Shown here: piece by piece, positions 17,414-27,573 of the stretch
How positions within the stretch are numbered: the stretch's first letter is position 1
Layout of the letters: each line of letters opens with the position of its first letter
Assembly: GCA_027021445.1 (NCBI GenBank)
Contig: JALUUH010000032.1
Location: forward strand, 1-60,499
Direction: 5' to 3'
Source of the DNA: Gammaproteobacteria bacterium
GTDB lineage: Bacteria; Pseudomonadota; Gammaproteobacteria; S012-40
Length of the DNA stretch: 60,499 nucleotides
The notes under the pieces: generated by a model
The model's database searches: none
What the model was told of the DNA's origin: nothing
Seen by the model: only the letters and a program-made list of their open reading frames with translations
Program-made: the position numbers and the translations under genes

Positions 17414-18862
17414 TTAAGTACTCGTACCACCGACGGTAATCTCATCAATTTTTAGCGTAGGTTGACCAACACCTACGGGCACACTTTGGCCTTCTTTGCC
17501 ACAAGTGCCTACCCCATCATCCAGCTTCAAATCGTTACCCACCATACTCACACGCGTTAATACATCAGGGCCATTACCTACCAGCGTTGCACCTTTAACC
17601 GGCACAGTTACTTTTCCGTTTTCAATTAAATAGGCCTCGCTCGCAGAAAACACAAACTTCCCTGAGGTTATATCTACTTGCCCACCGCCAAAATTAACTG
17701 CAAAAAGTCCATTTTTAACCGTCGATATAATTTCTTCTTGTGATTGCTTTCCTGCAAGCATATAAGTATTTGTCATTCGGGGTAGTGGAAGATGCGCATA
17801 AGATTCACGTCGGCCATTGCCTGTTGGCGACATCCCCATTAATCTCGCATTCATTTTATCCTGCATGTAATTCTTCAGAATTCCATTCTCAATTAGCGTG
17901 GTATTTTGGGCCGGAGTGCCTTCATCATCGATGCTCAAAGAACCACGGCGATCTTCCAGCGTACCATTATCAACAACGGTACATAAATCAGATGCGACTT
18001 TTTCACCCATTCGTCCAGAAAATGCAGAGCTTCCTTTGCGATTGAAATCACCTTCAAGCCCATGACCAATCGCTTCATGTAATAAAACACCGGGCCATCC
18101 TGCACCTAATACTACGGTCATATTTCCTGCCGGAGCATCTATTGCTTCCAATTTCAATAAAGCCTGGCGCACCGCTTCACGTGCATAATTAAGCGCACGA
18201 TCTTGGTCTAGAAAATAACCATAAGCGACACGCCCTCCTCCGCCCGAAGAACCTTGCTCACGCAGACCCTTTTGCTCTACCACTACGCTGACACTCATTC
18301 TGACCATGGGTCTAATATCACCGGCCAATACACCGTCGGATGCAGCCACCATAATCACATCTTTAGAAGCTGCAAGACTGACAAAAACTTGAGTGACTCT
18401 CGCGTCCTGGCGACGTGCTTCCGCATCAACCGCCTCAAGCAATTCGATTTTTTCGTTTTCTTGCATGGATGACAACGGGTCAATGGGCTGATACAAGGCT
18501 GAGATTTTTTTAGACTTGAATGGTAATTGTATTTTTCCTTGCTCTCCTTGACGCGCAATCGCTTTAACGGTGGAAGCCGCATCCACTAAAGCCGATAAAG
18601 AGATATCATCGGAATAAGCAAAACCTGTTTTTTCTCCGCTTAATGCCCGAACTCCCACACCACGATCAATACCATAAGTGCCATCACGAACGATTCCATC
18701 TTCCAGCGACCAGGACTCATAGCGCGTATCTTGAAAATACAAATCCGCATTGTCCACGCCATGATGAGCGACAATATCGCTCAAGATGCTTGCTAGGTCT
18801 GCGTGCTTTAAACCGCTGGGCTCAAATAATACCTTTGAAGCTTTTTCTATATGTTGGCTCAT
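17414..18862 (-). CDS. tldD: TldD, catalytic subunit of the TldD/TldE metalloprotease
   Basis: 482-aa zinc metalloprotease subunit with the [11 protein letters not shown] (HExxxH) motif near residue 264, preceded by [29 protein letters not shown] and the C-terminal [19 protein letters not shown] segment are family hallmarks. It follows the nitrilase-family gene by 9 bases. The order yhdP-nit-tldD is shared by many gammaproteobacteria. Confidence 0.97.
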   Translation of the reverse strand: MSQHIEKASKVLFEPSGLKHADLASILSDIVAHHGVDNADLYFQDTRYESWSLEDGIVRDGTYGIDRGVGVRALSGEKTGFAYSDDISLSALVDAASTVKAIARQGEQGKIQLPFKSKKISALYQPIDPLSSMQENEKIELLEAVDAEARRQDARVTQVFVSLAASKDVIMVAASDGVLAGDIRPMVRMSVSVVVEQKGLREQGSSGGGGRVAYGYFLDQDRALNYAREAVRQALLKLEAIDAPAGNMTVVLGAGWPGVLLHEAIGHGLEGDFNRKGSSAFSGRMGEKVASDLCTVVDNGTLEDRRGSLSIDDEGTPAQNTTLIENGILKNYMQDKMNARLMGMSPTGNGRRESYAHLPLPRMTNTYMLAGKQSQEEIISTVKNGLFAVNFGGGQVDITSGKFVFSASEAYLIENGKVTVPVKGATLVGNGPDVLTRVSMVGNDLKLDDGVGTCGKEGQSVPVGVGQPTLKIDEITVGGTST

Positions 18863-18871
18863 TATTTTCTC

Positions 18872-19681
18872 TTACAATCTGCGATGCTCTATGGACGGGA
18901 AATTACGTCTTATACTGGTTAAACGATCTTCATCGAGATCAGCCACAACAATACCAGAACCTCGTTGTAAACGATCAAGCACCGTGCCCCAAGGATCAAC
19001 AATCATGCTATCTCCATGGGTTTCACGTCCGTTAATATGATAACCGCCTTGTGCTGCAGCAACCACGAAACTCAAATTTTCAATCGCCCGCGCCCGCACC
19101 AATGTCTCCCAATGAGCACGACCTGTGACAGCCGTAAAAGCCGAAGGAACGGCCATAATCTCTACTTGCTGATCAAGCAATTGACGAAATAATTCGGGGA
19201 AACGTAGGTCATAGCAAATAGCCAAACCGAGCCTACCAAAGGGAGTGTCAATAACGACGATTGAATCTCCGGGCTGGATAACTTCTGACTCGGTATAACT
19301 TTCAGAACTATCGACAATTTCAACATCAAATAAATGAATTTTGTCATAACGACCTACCTGAGCACCCTGATCATCATAAAGCAGGCACGAAGAGCGAATT
19401 TTTTCGCCATCATCACAAATAAGAGGAATAGTACCTGCAACAATCCAAAGACCATATTTGGAGGCAAGATCAGCTACAAAATTTTGAATTTCACCCTCAC
19501 CTTCATGCTCTTTTATTTTCAACATGTCACTATCGGAATGCCCCATTAAGGCAAAATTCTCGGGTAAAATAACTAACTTAGCACCGGCATCCGCAGCACG
19601 TTCAATGGAACGCTTAGCCTCGATCAAATTAGCGCCAACATTCGGGCCTGAAGCCATTTGTACAGCAGCAACTCGCTTCAT
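18872..19681 (-). CDS. Carbon-nitrogen hydrolase (Nit1/deaminated glutathione amidase type)
   Basis: 269-aa nitrilase-superfamily amidase with the Glu-Lys-Cys triad: E41 in LPENFA, Lys in RYDKIHLFD near 112, and Cys in GLAICYDLRFPELFR near 150. The closing NGRETHGDSMIVDPWGTV is typical of Nit1-like enzymes, which hydrolyse deaminated glutathione to 2-oxoglutarate, a metabolite-repair role. This substrate is inferred from family and neighbourhood. Located between yhdP and tldD in one direction. Confidence 0.92.
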   Translation of the reverse strand: MKRVAAVQMASGPNVGANLIEAKRSIERAADAGAKLVILPENFALMGHSDSDMLKIKEHEGEGEIQNFVADLASKYGLWIVAGTIPLICDDGEKIRSSCLLYDDQGAQVGRYDKIHLFDVEIVDSSESYTESEVIQPGDSIVVIDTPFGRLGLAICYDLRFPELFRQLLDQQVEIMAVPSAFTAVTGRAHWETLVRARAIENLSFVVAAAQGGYHINGRETHGDSMIVDPWGTVLDRLQRGSGIVVADLDEDRLTSIRRNFPSIEHRRL

Positions 19682-19745
19682 TTAACAACTCCTAAAACAC
19701 TGATATCAAAACCGGTTAACTTACAAGCAATTCAATATCTAAACG

Positions 19746-22700
19746 CTATTCCTCAAGTAAATCCTGAGGAGCTTCTACGGCTTTTTCAATTTTAGTAAAT
19801 TCTGGGTTTTCCCAAGTTCCGGCCACAGTATATTGCACTGCACTTATTTCATCTAATTGAGTTTGAAACAACTTCTGAAACGCATATAAGGTTGCTCCAA
19901 TTTGCGGCTGGATAGTCAGTGTAGCCAGCGATAAAGAGCCAATCAAAGGTATCATATCAAAGGTAGAAGGCACGAATGTAACCACTAAGTCATAGTCCGT
20001 TTTAGCTAAACCTACACGCCCTGCGATAGCTACCTTTGCCGTCGGCCCTTCGAGCAACAAGCCAGTAGTAAACGCATCCCCATTTTGCACGTCAAAACGA
20101 CCCGTCATACTATCGAATTTCATGCCTTCTTTTGTTACATCGGTAAAATCAAAAAATAATCTGCGTGGTAAAGCTTGTAAACTCAGCAGGCCGAGCATCT
20201 TCACTGCACCATATTCCATGTCCAGAAGCCGGGAGTTATTAATATCAATATCCAGTGAGCCAGTTAGTTTTTCGAATTCAAAATCGGCTGGACTGCCATC
20301 CCAGCGCGAGGCTATTTTTAGACTACCATCACCACCCGCCATCACCTTTTTATACTTCCAGTCTAATAGCGACTGACCTAAATCTGTGGTTTTAATATCT
20401 ATATTAAAATCTGAAATTTGACCTTCTTGCTGTACCACCCAGCTTCCTTTAGCTTCAATGGACGCTGTTTTAGATTTCATATTGAGTTGCTCAAGTTGCA
20501 AGCCATCTGCAACCTTTGTTGCGACTAAATCCAGCTCCCCGAACTGCATGCCGTTAAAACTAAAATCTGTACTTTTTATTTGGGTTTTTGGTAAATCTCT
20601 GGGATCGATCACATGACTGTCTTCATTTCCCTTTTTAATGTTGATATGCAGATGCTCCATATCCAGCGTTAATACATCATTATCCCAATCCGTTGGCAAA
20701 AACACAGTACCTGATAAATCAGGGCCTTGGGCCTTTAAAGTCCATCCTCTTGCTCCACTTTGTATATTCAAGCTTGCCTCAGAAAACAGCGAGGAAAAAA
20801 TATCCAACTGTGAAACTTTCAAATCAAAAACCTGTGGTGTACTTTTGCGCGCAGAATCATGGCTTTCAATTAATGCCCGCTGCCCTTCGGGGGGAATAAG
20901 CAAGGGCTGCCATTCAGACCATGAAAAATGACTTAACTCACCCGAAAAATAATAGCTATCTTGCTCGGGAAGCAACGGAGTTAACCCAAAACCAATGGCT
21001 CCCTTCGATATATGTGGTTCTTCCGTTGCTGCATTAAACTGAAACACCGACTGAAGCTCTCCAAGCTGAATTCTCAAGCCACGCGTTTTTCCAACAATGT
21101 CATAACCTAACTTAAACAGTCGATTTTCACTAGCATTCTTGCGCAATGGATAAGGCAGCAAAATATCTAACCCTGAAAGCTCTGACTCTAGTTCCAATCT
21201 TGTCAAATCATTTTCGCGATCCGTCGCAAGTGGTATAACAAAGCGGGCGCTCATCAAAGCTTCTCCATCAAGGTATTGCGCCCAGTGATCTAACGACAAA
21301 AAATGATCAAACACATAGGAATAATGAGCTTCGGTGACGTTCAACATATCTGAAAATACAATATGCCTCTGTTGTTCATTCTCTATCGTTTCAATGCCAA
21401 CATTTAGCTTAAAAGGCCCTAAGTCAGCAGAAATATTCTCTGCGCTAATTCCTTTTGCATTAACTGCTAACGCTCCATTTACGTTTGTAAAATCAAGTTT
21501 TAAATCCGGCGCAAAAAATCGATTGCCGTCTAGCTGCAATAATCCATCGACTTGCAATTCACCATTTTCTGCTAAAGGTAGCTGCAAACCTAAGGATAAA
21601 TAACTCTCACCTTCCACGCTAAAGTCTCTAAGGTTTTTCGCGAAAACCTCTTCTAATGGGCTGGCATGAATATATCGTAACTTGTCAGAAGTTGGCCCAT
21701 TTATCTCACCTTTTATTGTTAACATAAGAGAGTCCGCCCTAAAGTCTGACAACCCAATTTTTGTATTGCTTAAATGATTAGAAAAAATTTCGCCTTTTTC
21801 TGCAGTAAACTCAAAACTATTTCCATATAAATTCAACTCTCCATCAATATTATTTATATCAGACCAATCGTCTCGGAATCTCAAATCAAGTTTTTCAACA
21901 GGCAATGAAACTAAAAATTTTCCTTGATTTTGACTGAACGGGTACTCGTCCATTTTCCCATAATAAACGAGACCTCCATTTAAAACCTTGCCCGCTAATA
22001 ATGCTTGATCAAGCCAACGAACTATACCGGACTGCATGATCACATCAGGAATATATTGCTCAGTATGTCCAACATCAGTGGCATTAATGCCTAATGCTAA
22101 ATCTAAAAATGGCCTAGAATTTTTTGCTATCTCGGCACGAAAACTTCCTTTTATTTCTGCATCTTTAGTACGAGCATGCAAGCCCTCTCCTTGGATAAAT
22201 AGGCCATCGTTATCTGCGTGCCAATACAAATCTCCCGTCGCTTCCTGAAGAGAAAATTTATTACTAAACATTTTCGGGATAGACACAAACCCATTTTTAC
22301 TATCGATACGTGCAAAACCATCATGATTAGACAAAAACAATTCACCGTCTAAATTATCAAACCCTGGAAATTTCTTCCACGGCCTCACACTCATATTGTC
22401 TAATTTGCTAGTAAGCGCATATTTAATATTTTTTTTATCTTTTGCATTCCAATAAAGAGAGAACTTCTCCAGCTCTCCTCCCAGTTTCAAACGCTGAAAC
22501 TCTTGCATGCTTTTATTGGAAGGATCTACAAACACAGTCAAGAACCGATTAATATCTCCTATATTCAGGTAGGAACTTTCAGCTTCGACTATACTCTGTT
22601 GCTCCTTAAGCAAAACATCCAGTCTTGTTTGTTGCCATGCTTTATCATTTAAAACAGGAATAAGATGATCCAAAGTAATACGTAAATTATCGCCTCTATT

Positions 22701-23630
22701 CTCAACTAAAAAATCACCTAATAGTGCATCCAACATGACAACACTCGCACTTTTATGAGAACGAAGGCCTAGCCTCGTTATATTAAACTCACCTCGTGCT
22801 TCCTCCATTTCGGCTTTTTGCCAGCGCGTCCAAATCGAGAAGCTACCTCTACCTCCATCAATAGTAATATCTTCAGGCAGATAAGAGGAAATCCAGTTTT
22901 TTAATGACAAACTTGCGCCATTCAAAAAAATATTACCAGACCAATTTTTTCCGGAGAAAAAATTTCCTCGTATATCTAAAAACAAAACAACTTGGGTTCC
23001 TAAAGAACCCGGAAGATTGACCGAACCATCAATTTGATGACGTTGACCCGAATTACGTAATGTTAAGTTTACATTTTCAAATTTCCATTTAGCATCTCTT
23101 TTTTTATCAATCCAGGTGAACTCACAACGCTCAAGCTTTAAAATACGCTGGCTTAAAATCCAGCTTGACAAAAAATCATTTTTATTTTCCGTAGTCCCTT
23201 GCTTCACTAAACCTAAACCTTGCAAAGAAATACTTCCATCATCATTTCTTTGCACAACCAGTCTTGCTCCATCCACAACTAAAGCACCCGGAACAATAGT
23301 GCCCTGAAGTAAGGATTGCCAAATATCGAAACCTATTCGTGCCCGTTCAAACTGCACAGTTGCTTGATTATTATCAGAAGAAAAAAATTCTACTTGGCTA
23401 AAAACAAGCTGTGGCTCAATGCCATGCCAATCGGCATCAAGCTTATCAATTTTAATTTTCTGACCGATGACATCACTCACCCACATTTCGATGTCAGACT
23501 TATAATCACCGGCAGAAGGAAGCAGAATACGTGCAACACTCAGCATAACCGCGGCCGTAACCAATAAAGAAACCGTCACATACCAAGTTGAGTACCAGAG
23601 ATATTTAAGAAATTTTTTGAGTTTTTTCAC
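19746..23630 (-). CDS. yhdP: YhdP family envelope phospholipid-transport protein
   Basis: A very long (about 1294 aa) AsmA-like protein (TIGR02099/DUF3971). One N-terminal transmembrane helix (about residues 15-37, LWYSTWYVTVSLLVTAAVML) anchors it in the inner membrane, and the rest is a periplasmic beta-groove bridge. In E. coli YhdP shares anterograde phospholipid transport with TamB and YdbH. The C-terminal AsmA_2-like part (FEKLTGSLDIDINNSRLLD) is intact. The GTG at 23630 (VKKLKKFL) fits the family N-terminus; the frame stays open to 23684, but those extra codons come from an inserted repeat element whose end is only 20 bases upstream, so the original start region may have been altered. 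Confidence 0.93.
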   Translation of the reverse strand: MKKLKKFLKYLWYSTWYVTVSLLVTAAVMLSVARILLPSAGDYKSDIEMWVSDVIGQKIKIDKLDADWHGIEPQLVFSQVEFFSSDNNQATVQFERARIGFDIWQSLLQGTIVPGALVVDGARLVVQRNDDGSISLQGLGLVKQGTTENKNDFLSSWILSQRILKLERCEFTWIDKKRDAKWKFENVNLTLRNSGQRHQIDGSVNLPGSLGTQVVLFLDIRGNFFSGKNWSGNIFLNGASLSLKNWISSYLPEDITIDGGRGSFSIWTRWQKAEMEEARGEFNITRLGLRSHKSASVVMLDALLGDFLVENRGDNLRITLDHLIPVLNDKAWQQTRLDVLLKEQQSIVEAESSYLNIGDINRFLTVFVDPSNKSMQEFQRLKLGGELEKFSLYWNAKDKKNIKYALTSKLDNMSVRPWKKFPGFDNLDGELFLSNHDGFARIDSKNGFVSIPKMFSNKFSLQEATGDLYWHADNDGLFIQGEGLHARTKDAEIKGSFRAEIAKNSRPFLDLALGINATDVGHTEQYIPDVIMQSGIVRWLDQALLAGKVLNGGLVYYGKMDEYPFSQNQGKFLVSLPVEKLDLRFRDDWSDINNIDGELNLYGNSFEFTAEKGEIFSNHLSNTKIGLSDFRADSLMLTIKGEINGPTSDKLRYIHASPLEEVFAKNLRDFSVEGESYLSLGLQLPLAENGELQVDGLLQLDGNRFFAPDLKLDFTNVNGALAVNAKGISAENISADLGPFKLNVGIETIENEQQRHIVFSDMLNVTEAHYSYVFDHFLSLDHWAQYLDGEALMSARFVIPLATDRENDLTRLELESELSGLDILLPYPLRKNASENRLFKLGYDIVGKTRGLRIQLGELQSVFQFNAATEEPHISKGAIGFGLTPLLPEQDSYYFSGELSHFSWSEWQPLLIPPEGQRALIESHDSARKSTPQVFDLKVSQLDIFSSLFSEASLNIQSGARGWTLKAQGPDLSGTVFLPTDWDNDVLTLDMEHLHINIKKGNEDSHVIDPRDLPKTQIKSTDFSFNGMQFGELDLVATKVADGLQLEQLNMKSKTASIEAKGSWVVQQEGQISDFNIDIKTTDLGQSLLDWKYKKVMAGGDGSLKIASRWDGSPADFEFEKLTGSLDIDINNSRLLDMEYGAVKMLGLLSLQALPRRLFFDFTDVTKEGMKFDSMTGRFDVQNGDAFTTGLLLEGPTAKVAIAGRVGLAKTDYDLVVTFVPSTFDMIPLIGSLSLATLTIQPQIGATLYAFQKLFQTQLDEISAVQYTVAGTWENPEFTKIEKAVEAPQDLLEE

Positions 23631-23650
23631 AGAAAAATTACAAGACTTTC

Positions 23651-23827
23651 GGGATGGGCATGCAATAACTTCCCAGCTTAGCACTCAGATTTAGTTCGTC
23701 TTCGTTCGTTCTAACTGAGCAAAACCACAGGAATAGTTGTTCTATTTCGAGGCTTTGTGATTGAAGAACGGGCAAAGACGGGCTGAAGATGGGATACCAA
23801 ACGGGGAAATTATTGCGTGCCCATTCC
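23651..23827. mobile_element. 177-bp MITE-like element with 24-bp terminal inverted repeats
   Basis: The left end gggatgggcatgcaataact (23651 on) matches the reverse complement of the right end (23804-23827, ggaatgggcacgcaataatt) at 21 of 24 positions. The interior has no transposase frame; a 69-codon open frame is fortuitous. It separates rng from yhdP, genes that are usually close together. Confidence 0.78.
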
Positions 23828-23843
23828 TTATTTAGGAGATACA

Positions 23844-25316
23844 TCATATCAACACAACATCAAATAGCTCTTGTGTATATTGCTGTTCAATTTGAAATTT
23901 AATCGACTTACCAATAAACTCCTCAAGCTCGGCAACACTTGTAGACTCTTCATCAAGCATTATGTCAACCACATTAGGGGATGCTAAAACCAAAAATGTT
24001 TGCGCATCAAACTGTCTCGCTTCACGCATCAATTCTCTAAAAATTTCATACACTACAGTTTCCGGAGTCTTTACTGTTCCACGACCAGAGCATACCGGAC
24101 ATGACTCACACAGTACTCTCTCTAAACTTTCACGCGTTCTCTTACGCGTCATTTGCACCAAACCTAAAGCGGATATTTCACTTATTGTCGTTTTTGAATG
24201 GTCTTTTTCCATCGCTCGTTCTAATAAACGTAACACTTGTAATTTGTGCTCTTCTTCACGCATATCAATAAAATCGATCATAACCATTCCACCGAGGTTA
24301 CGTAAGCGTAATTGTCTGGCAATAGCATGCGTTGCTTCTAAGTTTGTTTTAAAAATGGTTTCTTCTAAATTACGATGACCTACAAAGGCCCCCGTATTTA
24401 CATCAATCGTCGTCATTGCTTCGGTTTGATCTATGATTAAATACCCACCTGATTTTAATTGAACTTTAGGTTGCAGCGCTTTTTGTATTTCATCTTCAAC
24501 TGAATACAAATCAAAAATGGGGCGAGGACCTGAATACAACTCAATTCCTGGAAGCAACTCAGGAATAAATTTAGCAACAAACTGACTGACTTTGCTAAAA
24601 TGCTCTTTGGAATCTATGCGAATTTTTTCTACATCCGTGCCAACAATATCGCGTATAGCACGCATGGCTAGGGGCAGATCTTCATGTACAATTTCACCCG
24701 CTGCCGTAACCGCTTTTTTTTCACTAATCGCATTCCATAATTTATTCAGATATTTCATGTCGGCACGTATTTCATTTTCCGACACTCCTTCAGCAGCCGT
24801 GCGAACAATAAAACCACCCGCCATATTATCGCTAGAAAGTGACTCAACGAGTGTCTTGAGACGTTCACGCTCCTCTTCCTCTTCAATCCGTTGAGACACC
24901 CCGATATGATTTATTCCTGGCATATATACTAAAAATCGCGCGGGAATCGTAATCTGGGTGGTTAATCGTGCACCTTTAGTTCCTAGCGGGTCTTTGATCA
25001 CTTGCACCAGAATATCTTGACCGTCTTTAACCAAACTCGTTATCAAAGGAATTTCCGGCTTTTCAGATGAGCTTCCACCGATGTCTTCTCTAGCCACAAA
25101 ATCAGAGGCATGCAGAAATGCCGCACGCGCTAGTCCAATATCTACAAAGGCGGCTTGCATACCCGGTAAAACACGACAAACTTTGCCCTTATAGACATTG
25201 CTCACAATCCCACGCTTTCGTGTTCGCTCAATAACAACTTCTTGTAAGACGCCATTTTCTATCACCGCAACACGCGTCTCGTGCGGAGTAACATTGACGA
25301 GGATTTCTTCACTCAT
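23844..25316 (-). CDS. rng: Ribonuclease G
   Basis: 490-aa endoribonuclease of the RNase E/G family, which processes the 5' end of 16S rRNA and decays some mRNAs. An S1 domain near residues 38-120 starts GIVSNVYKGKVCRVLPGMQA; the 5' sensor and DNase I-like catalytic core follow, with MTTIDVNTGAFVG and MIDFIDMREEEH supplying the metal-binding Asp residues. The zinc-link CPVCSGRG lies near residue 415. It lacks the long C-terminal scaffold of RNase E. The ATG at 25316 has GGAAAG upstream; the longer open frame is not conserved. Confidence 0.97.
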   Translation of the reverse strand: MSEEILVNVTPHETRVAVIENGVLQEVVIERTRKRGIVSNVYKGKVCRVLPGMQAAFVDIGLARAAFLHASDFVAREDIGGSSSEKPEIPLITSLVKDGQDILVQVIKDPLGTKGARLTTQITIPARFLVYMPGINHIGVSQRIEEEEERERLKTLVESLSSDNMAGGFIVRTAAEGVSENEIRADMKYLNKLWNAISEKKAVTAAGEIVHEDLPLAMRAIRDIVGTDVEKIRIDSKEHFSKVSQFVAKFIPELLPGIELYSGPRPIFDLYSVEDEIQKALQPKVQLKSGGYLIIDQTEAMTTIDVNTGAFVGHRNLEETIFKTNLEATHAIARQLRLRNLGGMVMIDFIDMREEEHKLQVLRLLERAMEKDHSKTTISEISALGLVQMTRKRTRESLERVLCESCPVCSGRGTVKTPETVVYEIFRELMREARQFDAQTFLVLASPNVVDIMLDEESTSVAELEEFIGKSIKFQIEQQYTQELFDVVLI

Positions 25317-25397
25317 AGGTCTTTCCCTAGGGGGTGTTTTCAATCATTTTGTCAATCGTGCCCAAAACACTCACCACATTCGCGGGCAGGCTCGCAC

Positions 25398-26003
25398 TCA
25401 TTTAGAATAACCAAAATACGGACTCAGCAGCTCATTAGTTTCGAACAATGGCAAGCCCATTACTCCGCTATAACTACCTGCTAAATGCGAAATATATACC
25501 GCAGCCAGGCCTTGTATAGCATAGCCTCCCGCCTTACCGATGGGTTCACCCGTATGCCAATAGGATGCTGCTTCAGCGGATGTTATTTGACACATGCGTA
25601 CAATGCTCTCGTTGACTTGCACGTTTTGTTTGCTATTCGATAAAACGGCAACACCTGTTAACACTGAATGCTCCCGCCCAGACAAACGCATGAGCATATC
25701 CACAGCATGAGCTTTACTTTCTGGTTTACCCATAATATCACCATCTAGCACAACAGAGGTATCCGCACCAATGACCACAGGTGAAGCCCCATCATTGTCG
25801 ATCTGCAATAAACCCGCACTAGCCTTACCAACGGCTAAACGCGCAACATATTTTTTTGCCGACTCATTGAATAACGGGGTTTCATCGATATTGACACTAA
25901 CAACATCAAACTGAAAACCCAGCTGCGCCAATAACTCCTTGCGGCGTGGAGAGAGCGACGCTAAATACAACTTATATTGCTTATAATCTGGACAACTTTG
26001 CAA
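25398..26003 (-). CDS. maf: Maf/YhdE nucleoside triphosphate pyrophosphatase
   Basis: House-cleaning dTTP/UTP pyrophosphatase of the Maf family. It opens with LYLASLSPRRKELL, the conserved SxSPRR phosphate-binding motif, then VIGADTSVVLDGDIMGKP with the catalytic Asp, and KAGGYAIQG-LAAVYI near the end. The TTG at 26003 is preceded by AAGGAT at 7 bases and gives 201 aa, near the usual 197; the open frame continues upstream into rlmH without homology. Order rlmH-maf-rng matches many gammaproteobacteria. Confidence 0.94.
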   Translation of the reverse strand: MQSCPDYKQYKLYLASLSPRRKELLAQLGFQFDVVSVNIDETPLFNESAKKYVARLAVGKASAGLLQIDNDGASPVVIGADTSVVLDGDIMGKPESKAHAVDMLMRLSGREHSVLTGVAVLSNSKQNVQVNESIVRMCQITSAEAASYWHTGEPIGKAGGYAIQGLAAVYISHLAGSYSGVMGLPLFETNELLSPYFGYSK

Positions 26004-26028
26004 TTTGAATATCCTTGGAACCCTTTGA

Positions 26029-26499
26029 TTAAGCTCGATGATAAGGATGATTATTAAGCATTGTCCATGCTCGATAAATTTGTTCTGCGAGCACAACTCG
26101 AACGATAGGATGCGGAAAAGTCAGCTTTGATAACGAAACCTTTAGGTGCGCCGCTTGTAATATTTTTTCATCCAAACCATCTGGCCCACCGATGAGTAAT
26201 GACACGTCCATTCCAGCAGACATCCAGTCCTTAAGATTGCTCGATAAATCCTCAGTTGACCACGCCTTTGCATGGACGTCTAAAGCAATTATTTTGGATT
26301 TTTTAGGCAGCGCCAACATAATACGCCGTGCTTCCTCTTGCTTTAATTTATCAATATTCTTAGATTTATGACGTTTTGCAGGCTCTATCTCATGCAGCAC
26401 AAGCGCGCACTCTTTGGGCAATCGTTTGACGTATTCCGCATAAGCCTCTTGCACCCATTTAGGCATTCGCGTACCCACTGCGATGACATGAATACGCAT
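26029..26499 (-). CDS. rlmH: 23S rRNA (pseudouridine1915-N3)-methyltransferase
   Basis: SPOUT-class methyltransferase acting on pseudouridine 1915 of 23S rRNA. 156 aa with the SAM-binding LLIGGPDGLDE near residue 102 and C-terminal FPHPIVRVVLAEQIYRAWTM. It is separated from rsfS only by a family B repeat of about 50 bases, so the two genes, adjacent in most gammaproteobacteria, have been wedged apart. Confidence 0.97.
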   Translation of the reverse strand: MRIHVIAVGTRMPKWVQEAYAEYVKRLPKECALVLHEIEPAKRHKSKNIDKLKQEEARRIMLALPKKSKIIALDVHAKAWSTEDLSSNLKDWMSAGMDVSLLIGGPDGLDEKILQAAHLKVSLSKLTFPHPIVRVVLAEQIYRAWTMLNNHPYHRA

Positions 26500-26503
26500 T
26501 ACC

Positions 26504-26554
26504 CTAGGAGCCTGACTGACCTACTGCGATCGCTGTTCTCGGACAAGCTCCTAG
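26504..26554. repeat. Palindromic repeat family B, copy 2 (supplies rsfS stop)
   Basis: A 51-bp element with ctaggagc at one end and gctcctag at the other, containing tgactgacctactgcgatcg and ctgttctcggaca as in the other copies. The TAG that ends rsfS (26551-26553) is the terminal ctag of the repeat. Confidence 0.82.
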
Positions 26555-26931
26555 CCCTGCGTTCTAATATGTTTAGATATCGTATCTCGGTCTTCGGTCT
26601 CTCCGGGTTTGGGGGTATTCCATAATTTTTCTAACTGATAAAAATCTCGCGTTTTTTTCTGCATAATGTGAACAATCACATCTCCTAAGTCTACCAATAC
26701 CCATTCGCCGACATCTTCCCCTTCCACACCTAAGGGTATAACCCCAGCTTGTTTAACATTCACTGTCAAAGATGCGGCCAAACTCTTAACTTGACGATTA
26801 GATGTACCGGTCGCAATAATCATGTAATCAGTGACATTGCTAACTCCAACTACATTAAGACATACCACATCTAGTGCTTTCATCTCGTCGAGACTTTTAA
26901 CAACAATATTTTTTAATATTTCAATCTGCAT
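26551..26931 (-). CDS. rsfS: Ribosomal silencing factor RsfS
   Basis: Binds uL14 and blocks 30S-50S joining in stationary phase. 126 aa, somewhat longer than the usual 105-120. Conserved: VVCLNVVGVSNVTDYMIIATG, SNRQVKSLA, GEDVGEWVLVDLGDVIVHIM and the FYQLEKLW end. The last ten or so residues (TISKHIRTQG) and the TAG stop run into the family B repeat, so the C-terminus may have been reshaped by the insertion. Confidence 0.96.
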   Translation of the reverse strand: MQIEILKNIVVKSLDEMKALDVVCLNVVGVSNVTDYMIIATGTSNRQVKSLAASLTVNVKQAGVIPLGVEGEDVGEWVLVDLGDVIVHIMQKKTRDFYQLEKLWNTPKPGETEDRDTISKHIRTQG

Positions 26932-26934
26932 TTT

Positions 26935-27573
26935 TTACTCACTATATAACTTTTGTTCTAAAATGGTTTCCAATACGGAATCTGGCAATAAATATCTCGC
27001 TGTATCTCGGTGAGAAATAAGTGAACGAATCAGCGTCGCAGAAATATCTAACGAGGTTACGTTAAGCGAAAATATTTTTCCGCAAGCATGTGTATTAAGA
27101 TCACTACACGCGTATGTCACATGACGCTTTAGTAACTTCTCCATGTAATCCTGCTCCAGCAGATCGCCCCCTGGACGATGAACAATAATAATATTGACCA
27201 GGTCAAGTATTTCCGACCACCGATGCCAGGTATCAAATTCGGCAAATGCATCAGAACCCACAATCAAACAGAGTGAAACATTTTTTCCTAACTCAGCACG
27301 AATTTCTACCATTGTATCAAAGGTATAAGAAGGACCAGGCCGATTCTGCTCCCTATCATCAATATCGAAAGTAGGCTCAGTCTCAATCGCCAACTCAAGC
27401 ATCTTTACCCGCTGCATAAAAGACGCGTTCGCTGGCTCACGATGCGGAGGATGCGCGCAAGGTATAAATCTAACACTCGCTAAATCCAGCGCTTGGCAAA
27501 CCTCGAGTGCAATTCTTAAATGCCCGTAATGAATGGGATCAAAAGTACCGCCTAATAAGCCGATGGCTTTCAT
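26935..27573 (-). CDS. nadD: Nicotinate-nucleotide adenylyltransferase
   Basis: Transfers AMP from ATP to nicotinate mononucleotide in NAD synthesis. 212 aa with GLLGGTFDPIHYGHLR (nucleotidyltransferase HxGH signature) at the N-terminus, ARLPPHRE-like CAHPPHREPAN, GSDAFAEFDTWHRW and the C-terminal ISATLIRSLI motif. The start overlaps the proA stop by one base (TAATG) and it ends 3 bases before rsfS, so translation is coupled. Confidence 0.97.
   Translation of the reverse strand: MKAIGLLGGTFDPIHYGHLRIALEVCQALDLASVRFIPCAHPPHREPANASFMQRVKMLELAIETEPTFDIDDREQNRPGPSYTFDTMVEIRAELGKNVSLCLIVGSDAFAEFDTWHRWSEILDLVNIIIVHRPGGDLLEQDYMEKLLKRHVTYACSDLNTHACGKIFSLNVTSLDISATLIRSLISHRDTARYLLPDSVLETILEQKLYSE

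Noticed and set aside
23638-23847. A 69-codon minus-strand frame
   Set aside because: It lies wholly in the inverted-repeat element, has no family and no ribosome site.
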